Assembly (NCBI GenBank): GCA_965153455.1
Contig: OZ234494.1
Location: forward strand, 24,366,001 to 24,430,000
DNA from: Sphagnum compactum
Taxonomy: Eukaryota > Bryophyta > Sphagnopsida > Sphagnales
Reading direction: 5' to 3'
Length of the DNA stretch: 64,000 bases
This document shows positions 57,921-64,000 of this stretch, piece after piece. The translations under genes and the position numbers were made by a program. Positions within the stretch are counted from its first letter, which is position 1. Each line of letters begins with the position of its first letter. Below the pieces are notes generated by a model, which was given only the letters and a program-made list of their open reading frames with translations, did not search any database and was not told the DNA's origin.

Positions 57921-60900
57921 ATGGCGTCGTCGGGTGCGGCGGCAAAGCTCCGAGTGATACAAGCGCAGGGATCAAATAAGACGTGCGTGGATTGCTCGCA
58001 GAAAAATCCGCAATGGGCGTCTGTGACTTATGGCGTGTTTATGTGCCTAGAGTGCTCGGGTGTGCATCGAGGGTTGGGAGTGCACATCAGTTTTGTGAGA
58101 TCAGTGACCATGGATTCCTGGTCTGACTTGCAACTTAAGAAAATGGAAGTCGGAGGTAATCAAGCTCTGAACAGTTTTCTGTTGCAGTACGGGATTGCTA
58201 AGGAGACTGACATCGTGACCAAGTATAACAGCAAAGCCGCGGCTGTGTACCGTGAGAGGATTCAAGCGTTGTGCGAAGGACGGCCATGGAATGCTCCGCC
58301 TGTGGTGAAGGAGTCGAAGACGGCCTCTGCTGGGGTTAGCCAGGAAAGTAGGGGAGGAGGAGGAGGAGGAGGAGGGAGATCTGGAAGATCTGGAGGCGGA
58401 GAAGATAGAACCACGAGTAATGGATGGGACGACTGGGATTTGGAGCACGCCGGCAGCAATAACAACAGCAGCAATATCCGGCGCCATGGATCCACCGGAG
58501 GCATTGGCGACAGTGGTTACGGAGGTGGTGCTCCGCCCAGGTCTTCTTCTTCCGGGGATCTTTACACACGATCGCAGCTTGAGGCTTCGGCCGCTGGCAA
58601 AGAGGCTTTCTTCGCCAAGAAACAGGCTGAGAATGCCTCCCGGCCGGACGGTTTGCCGCCATCGCAAGGAGGGAAATACGTAGGGTTTGGATCTGGAGGC
58701 AGTCGGCCTCCTCCGAGCAGAGGGCCTCCGGTTGGAGCAGGAGGCGATATGTTGAAAGATACGGTGTCGGTTGTGTCTCAGGTACGCTGTTGAGCATGCA
58801 ACAACATTAAAGAGCGCTGTTTGTTTGTTCTATCTGCCCTCTTTCTTCACCAAACTTCACCATGGATGCTCTACATGGTTAACAACTGAGTTCTACACAT
58901 CATTTCTTTGCATCCTCTGCTACAGACACAATTGCCTTAACACAAATCCTGTTTGGAAAGAACTTCAATCCTTTACATTTGATCGCTAAGCTCCTTTCTC
59001 AGTGATGTGAAGGGAAGAACTGTGTCCAAAATGGCAGTCACTGTGTGTAGGGTTTGGTGGCTTCTTTCCCTTGACCTATCAGGTCACATGGTATCTTTAC
59101 CTTCTCCACAACTTGAAGCAACATGTTGCAATTGCAACCAAGTATAAATCTTGCATGCATTTTTTCAAAGTTCATTTGAATGAAATGCTTCAGGTCTGCT
59201 GGTTTTGGTTGCAGTTTTGTGCCATTTGACTTATTTCTACTGATTAAAATCATGCTATCAGGTTCTGTGTAAAGTAATCAAAGCAGCAGATTACTGCCCA
59301 ATGCTTCCATTCTGCCAGTTGTAGTTGTGGTTTTGTGCCAATTGATTTCTACTACTCATGAGAGAAATGCTTTGGTTCTGCTGGTTTTTGTTGCAGTTGT
59401 GTGCCATTTGACTTCTTTCTACTCATGAAAATTGTGCTATCAGGTTCTGTGTAAAGTAATCAAAGCAGCAGATCACTGGTCAATGCTTCAGTTCTGCCAG
59501 TTATAGTTGTGATTTTGTGTCGTTTGATTTATTCTACTCATGAGTGAAAATGCTTTGGTTCTGCTGGTTTTGGTTGCGGTTTTGTGCCATTTGACTTATT
59601 CTACTGATGAAAATTGTGCTATCAGGTTCTGTGTAAAGTAATCAAAGCAGCAGATCACTGCCCAATGCTTCAGTTCTGCTGTTTGTAGTTGTGGTTTTGT
59701 GCTGTTTGATGTGTTCTATTCATGAAAATTGTGCTATCAGGTGCTGTGTAAAGAAATCAAAGCAGCAGATTACTGTCCAGTCTTTGTTATTTCACTTTGC
59801 AAGGGTAGATATGTGTGTTGCATACTGGGAGCATAGACTGGTTGCTGACGTTGATGATTGTTGGCAGGGTCTTAATCGATTGTCAGTGGTAGCTGCATCA
59901 GCTGCTCAAAATGCTGCGTCAGTTGTGCAATCAAGCACCAAAGATTTAACAGCTAAGGTATGCAACCCATCTATATTCTGTTGGGTGTCTGTTGTCATGA
60001 AATTCAAAGGGTTTCAGGAAGGTAGAACTCATTCAGTTCATGATATTTGTCTATTTGGAGGAATGGTCAACTCACTATTCATTCTTCATTTTGCATGAAC
60101 CATGACCAGCTTCTTTTTTTCAGATACTTTAGTGCTGTAATTCTTCAATTGATGATCTTGTTTAGTTGGAGGAACAACAATCCAAGCGAGTTCTTGCAAT
60201 TATTGGCATTTTAGTGCTTGACCCTCTAGACAGTCCTCTATTCATAGGCTTAGCTGTTTTGCTTGTATAGGGCAGGCTGAAATGAAAAAGCAGCCTACTG
60301 TCACAGCTTATTGCAACTTGAATGATGGTTTTTTTTATTAGCTATGCCTGTTGAATCCTGGCAAACATCCTGACCATGTCTCTCACACCATTGCTTCCAG
60401 AAATTCAACAAAACATCAGGACACACGTTTTTGTATAACTGTTTGTCCAATATATTGGGCAGATTATTGTTACTTATATGAGAAGTTGATGAAGTCATTT
60501 GGGAGTTATGGTAGCTAGTCACTCCTTTTCATTATGAAGGTGATGGTTTGATACTTTGTGAGTGATCGTCATAAGGTTATGACTGCACTGAGTCATCCTG
60601 TTAAGTTTGGTTTTGGTGGAACTGACACCAAGGCGATCTCAAAAGGTCATTGTGGACTTTTCTCTGCAATCTCATAGATCTTTGTAACTTTTGACAGACA
60701 TTTTCACTTGCAAAAATCAGATTGGGCTTATGTGGTTGCTGTTCTATAATCAGTTTTTGTTACCATTTGACAAAGTAAAGATTTCCTTCTTCTATTTCTC
60801 AGTCTTTGAACACACAAATTGCAGCAGCCCAGTTTCTGATAGGGCAATAGCTATCATATCCTTCGCCTTATTTATCTGTTAACAAGCTTAGAGGTGCAGG

Positions 60901-61523
60901 TTAGTCCATAGATGTAGGGGGAACTTGAACGTGTACTGACAGGGCATGTGTGTTTACTCTATTGCTCTTGGCTTCTTGCTCCCATGTTTGCTGTTTAGTT
61001 TCAAGTCTGTGGTTATTTAGTGATGGTGTGTTGTTTGTAATACTTTGGAATGGTGACCTGGGTCTGGCAGGTGCGTGATGGAGGATATGATCAAAAGGTG
61101 AATGAAACAGTTTCAGTAGTGGCAGCAAAAACCACAGAGTTGGGACAGAAGACATGGGGCTTAATGCGGGGGGTGATGGCCATGGCCTCGCAACAGATAG
61201 AAGCCTATGCAAAGGATGGAGGTCAGAGCAGTTCTACTTCCCACTATGGTGCCACCCACTCTACTGGTGGATATCAAGAGCTGAATGGTGGAAGGGGCTG
61301 GGATTCCTCCAGCAATGAGCATGATAGCTGGCATGAATGGGATACAAAGAATGGCAGTGATAGCAAGGGTGGGAGCAGCACAAAAGCTGGTGGTGACTCA
61401 TGGGTAGGTTGGGATGATGGCAAGGAAGATGACCATCATGATGATTACTTTGGGTCATCTCATGCCACCAAGGCTGATGCTGATGGCTGGAATAACTCCT
61501 CATGGGATGGTGGTTTCAAGTAA
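57921..61523 (+). CDS. AGD7: ArfGAP domain protein, AGD6/AGD7 (ArfGAP1) type
   Basis: Exons: 57921-58781, 59868-59957 and 61071-61523; GT-AG introns, all phase 0, 467 residues (Arabidopsis AGD6/AGD7 are about 460). The protein stimulates GTP hydrolysis on Arf GTPases in COPI traffic at the Golgi. The ArfGAP zinc finger is CX2CX16CX2C (Cys22, Cys25, Cys42, Cys45) followed by the arginine finger Arg50 in '[16 protein letters not shown]'. The '[20 protein letters not shown]' and '[18 protein letters not shown]' blocks and the exon 2 '[18 protein letters not shown]' amphipathic block are typical of this subclass. Residues from about 225 to 310 are Gly/Ser-rich. The acidic C-terminus has repeated Trp pairs (for example 'WVGWDD', '[11 protein letters not shown]') resembling coatomer-binding Trp motifs of animal ArfGAP1 (inference). 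Start chosen where family similarity begins. Confidence 0.95.
59178..59790 (+). repeat. 182-bp minisatellite in ArfGAP intron 1
   Basis: The landmark 'GGTTCTGTGTAAAGTAATCA' occurs at 59261, 59443 and 59625 (period exactly 182 bp), with a shorter fourth unit (GGTGCTGTG) at 59740. Each unit contains 'GTGCCATTTGACTT', 'CTACTCATGA', 'TGCTTTGGTTCTGCTGG' and 'GCAGCAGATCACTG'. The array lies wholly inside intron 1 (58782-59867). Confidence 0.93.
60448..60640 (+). repeat. dispersed repeat, copy B in ArfGAP intron 2
   Basis: Partner of 52488-52690, sharing 'GGGCAGATTATT', 'TTATGGTAGCTAGTCACT', 'GAAGGTGATGGTTTGA' and 'CATAAGGTTATGACTGCACT'. Confidence 0.75.
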
Positions 61524-64000
61524 GGAGAGTTGCAGCAGGTACAACCCATTGGCATATATACTCATAAGGAGCGCATTGCTCCTATAGCAACTAAACTGCA
61601 TCAGCTTTAAAGTAGTTTTCCTGCCGGGGTTGTGATCACAATTCTTGAGGAGTTTTTGTGTGAACACACCTGAGTGCATTGTGGGCTCCTGCAACCTCTT
61701 TGTCCATTGTCTTTTTACTTTTGCCCAGTTCATTCTCCAATTGTCTATTGCCTGCACTAAATGATGTTCTCATGCCTCTTGAGAGATTTGTCTGCTTGTT
61801 TATGCTTGTAGAGTTGCGTTTGAAACAGAAAACCTATTCATATGAGAACAAGTTGAAGGAGGGGACCCTGACTCCCCACTGACCTTTGAATTGGTCATGA
61901 TTGTTAGCGTCGCAGAGTTGTTTCCAATAAGTGGAGTTGGCGGGTGCTGGGACTTGTATACTTTTGTTGTACTTTCTGAGTGCAGATTGTGATGGTGAAC
62001 ATACAACTGTTCTTCCTATAGAGTCTTTAATACCTGAAGGACAGATTCTCACAATCTCTCCAGCAAATTTAAGCAGATATATTTGAAGATTGGAGGTTAA
62101 TAGTTCTTTTATCTGTTTGAAGAATTTAATTGATTGCCATGTTTTGAAGAGCTATCTTACTTGTAAGTGTCTGTGGAAGGCACAATTTGTCTTCACACAT
62201 GCAATTTCTCTAGCCATCTATATATTAAGACTGTTGTTTGTTTTGCTGTGCTTTTGGTGTTTTCGAAAAGCCCATGATCAGGCAGTTTTGTTTCATTATT
62301 TTTGGACTGATGGTGCAAATGGCTTTGAATTTAGAGTGGTTTTTTTTGCTGAAACTTAAATTTCATAAAACTGATTTTTCCACACTCGGGTTTTTTGGAA
62401 ATCAGTGCTTTTTAGAGACTTGACAAAGTTTCCTTTAAAGTTATATCTAGCCTTGAAGCTGATTTCACTTGGGCCAATGGTACAAGGGGCTAACTAGTTC
62501 ACATGATCAAATGAGTCTGTAATGAGTTTTATTATTGTTTTTTATGTGAACAACCATGTTTTTCACATTTAACACAAAAACAAGTCTTTGCATCATCAAT
62601 AACTTCTTCTTGTAGGATGCACTTTGAACTTCTGAAGTTTGCATGTGGTGCTTAGTGCTTATGATGCACTTAATGTAATATTGTGTAACATAATTTAGGG
62701 CAACTTACACATTAGAGATGATGCTTTAAGCATCCCAGTTTTTCTTGTTACCAAGTTATGGTGGCGGTGTTTATCATGGCCATAGTGATTGATACCTTTT
62801 GTGTGAAGGGTGCAAGTGGACTTACTAGTAAATAGTGTCGCTATGGTTGAAGGTCGTGTTTACTAAGGATGAAACTATGAGGGATTTTATATTGAAGGGA
62901 TTGAAGTCAATTGGACATGGCAGTTGTTGTCCATCATTTAAAGTAAATGTGAAAATGTTGTGAAAGTGTGCACTTTGCAGTATGTCCCGTAGTGTCAACA
63001 ATGCTTTGCTTGATTTTGATCAAGCAAAGTCTCAAGAGGTACTGAATAATATGTTTGGGTATTTTTTCTAATAAGACTTTCTTCAATGGTGGTGCTTGTG
63101 TGTATGTTACACGGTAGTTAGTGCAATTTATCGAGGGTGATGGTAATTGTGATTGTTGGATGGGTGGAGAGGAAGCATCAATATTGAAGGCAATATGGCA
63201 AGCATGATGTTGGAACATGGACATGCAAGGCATAGCAAAGGCTTTGAAAGTTGTAAAATGTAATGGATAGGAATTAGTGACGTAGATTGTGGTTGGTTCC
63301 AAACTCCAAACTTCATTGACTCACTAAGTTGTAAAATCTTAAATTATGAAAGATCATGAATATGTTGTTTTATGCCCAAGACTCCCTACTTTTTGTTGTG
63401 CAAGTGTTGAAAGTAAGGTGATCCAATAGCTTGGTAGGTTTTGCCAAGAATTTTGTTGGTTAGATTACATGTTTCCGATGATTCTTCATATATTGGGCAC
63501 ACATTCATACAAGAATCCATGGTTGTGAGGGAGTTTCAAAAGTGATTTCCAAATATCATGATGGAGCATTTTGGCACATTGAGCCATTTAGAGCCCTTGA
63601 CATGTTTCCAATGACTCATGTATAGTGAATTTTCAAGGTTTAGGTGATCATTGCTTAAGGTTTCAAATAGGGGTGTAGAAGATGGGGTGTGAAGTATGGA
63701 ATCAAAATGGACTAGTGTGGCATGGTGGATCAAGTCCCTTGATTTCTCTTGGGTTCATATGTTCCCAATATGATCCCAATGAGACTTATGTTTCCAATAC
63801 GATCCCAAAACTCACATCTCTTGATGCACAATTTCCTTGGTGTGGTGGTCATTCTCTTGATCAAGTCCAAAACTAGAATGTGGGTTTTGGGATCATATTC
63901 CTTGCTCTTTATACAAATTTGTAAGGATTTCTAAATTGACATCAATAGGCATAACCTTCAAAGTTGTAATCTTGATTCATATTTGCCACAATCAACGAGT
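61524..64000. other. 3' flank of ArfGAP and intergenic DNA, no further gene recognised
   Basis: The first few hundred bases are the likely 3' UTR. Open frames at 62934-63302 (minus) and 63682-63934 (plus) have no recognisable motif. No RNA gene or transposon domain was seen. Confidence 0.5.

Noticed and set aside
61261-61503. 80-codon minus-strand frame rich in His
   Set aside because: Antisense shadow of the Gly/Asp-rich ArfGAP exon 3.

Overview
This window is nuclear DNA from a land plant. It is AT-rich, has few genes, and its coding sequence is split by canonical spliceosomal introns. Five plant housekeeping genes and one nuclear tRNA gene can be modelled, separated by long non-coding stretches with microsatellites, local tandem duplications and decayed transposable elements. 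I cannot name the species. Sparse genes, purine/pyrimidine microsatellites in 5' UTRs and the transposon types would suit a large-genome plant such as a fern or other non-angiosperm, but this is inference.

Layout. 2.6-5.6 kb (minus): a four-exon BT1-type (Brittle-1) adenine nucleotide carrier. 7.2-8.3 kb: a 590-bp tandem duplication. 8.7-9.9 kb (minus): a decayed hAT-like transposase. 15.3-16.7 kb: small tandem arrays. 17.3-19.5 kb (plus): a four-exon plastid thioredoxin-like 4 protein. 20.5-22.0 kb (minus): a second decayed hAT-like transposase, abutting a decayed retroelement coding fragment on the plus strand (22.0-22.4 kb). 29.6-30.2 kb and 34.1-34.7 kb: repeats built around the palindrome AGCCAAATTTGGCT. 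35.6-36.6 kb (plus): a two-exon dCTP pyrophosphatase. 41.9-42.7 kb: a 62-bp minisatellite with a five-unit higher-order period. 43.4 kb (plus): tRNA-Asn(GTT). 45.2-50.1 kb (minus): a twelve-exon isopentenyl phosphate kinase with one apparent GC-AG intron. 50.2 kb: a tRNA-like SINE head. 53.8 kb (plus): an orphan, broken exon of a Rab1/RabD GTPase. 57.9-61.5 kb (plus): a three-exon AGD6/AGD7-type ArfGAP with a 182-bp minisatellite in intron 1.

The genes do not form a pathway or cluster. They act in plastid adenylate transport, plastid redox chemistry, nucleotide-pool cleaning, isoprenoid phosphate metabolism and vesicle traffic, which is ordinary plant gene order. I found no convincing new gene system. 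The most informative unusual items are the higher-order minisatellite, the palindrome-centred repeat family, the orphan Rab exon, the duplicated basic motif in the BT1 N-terminus and the GC-AG intron. Exon boundaries were set by hand from protein-family knowledge, reading phase and splice consensus. No alignment or transcript was available.
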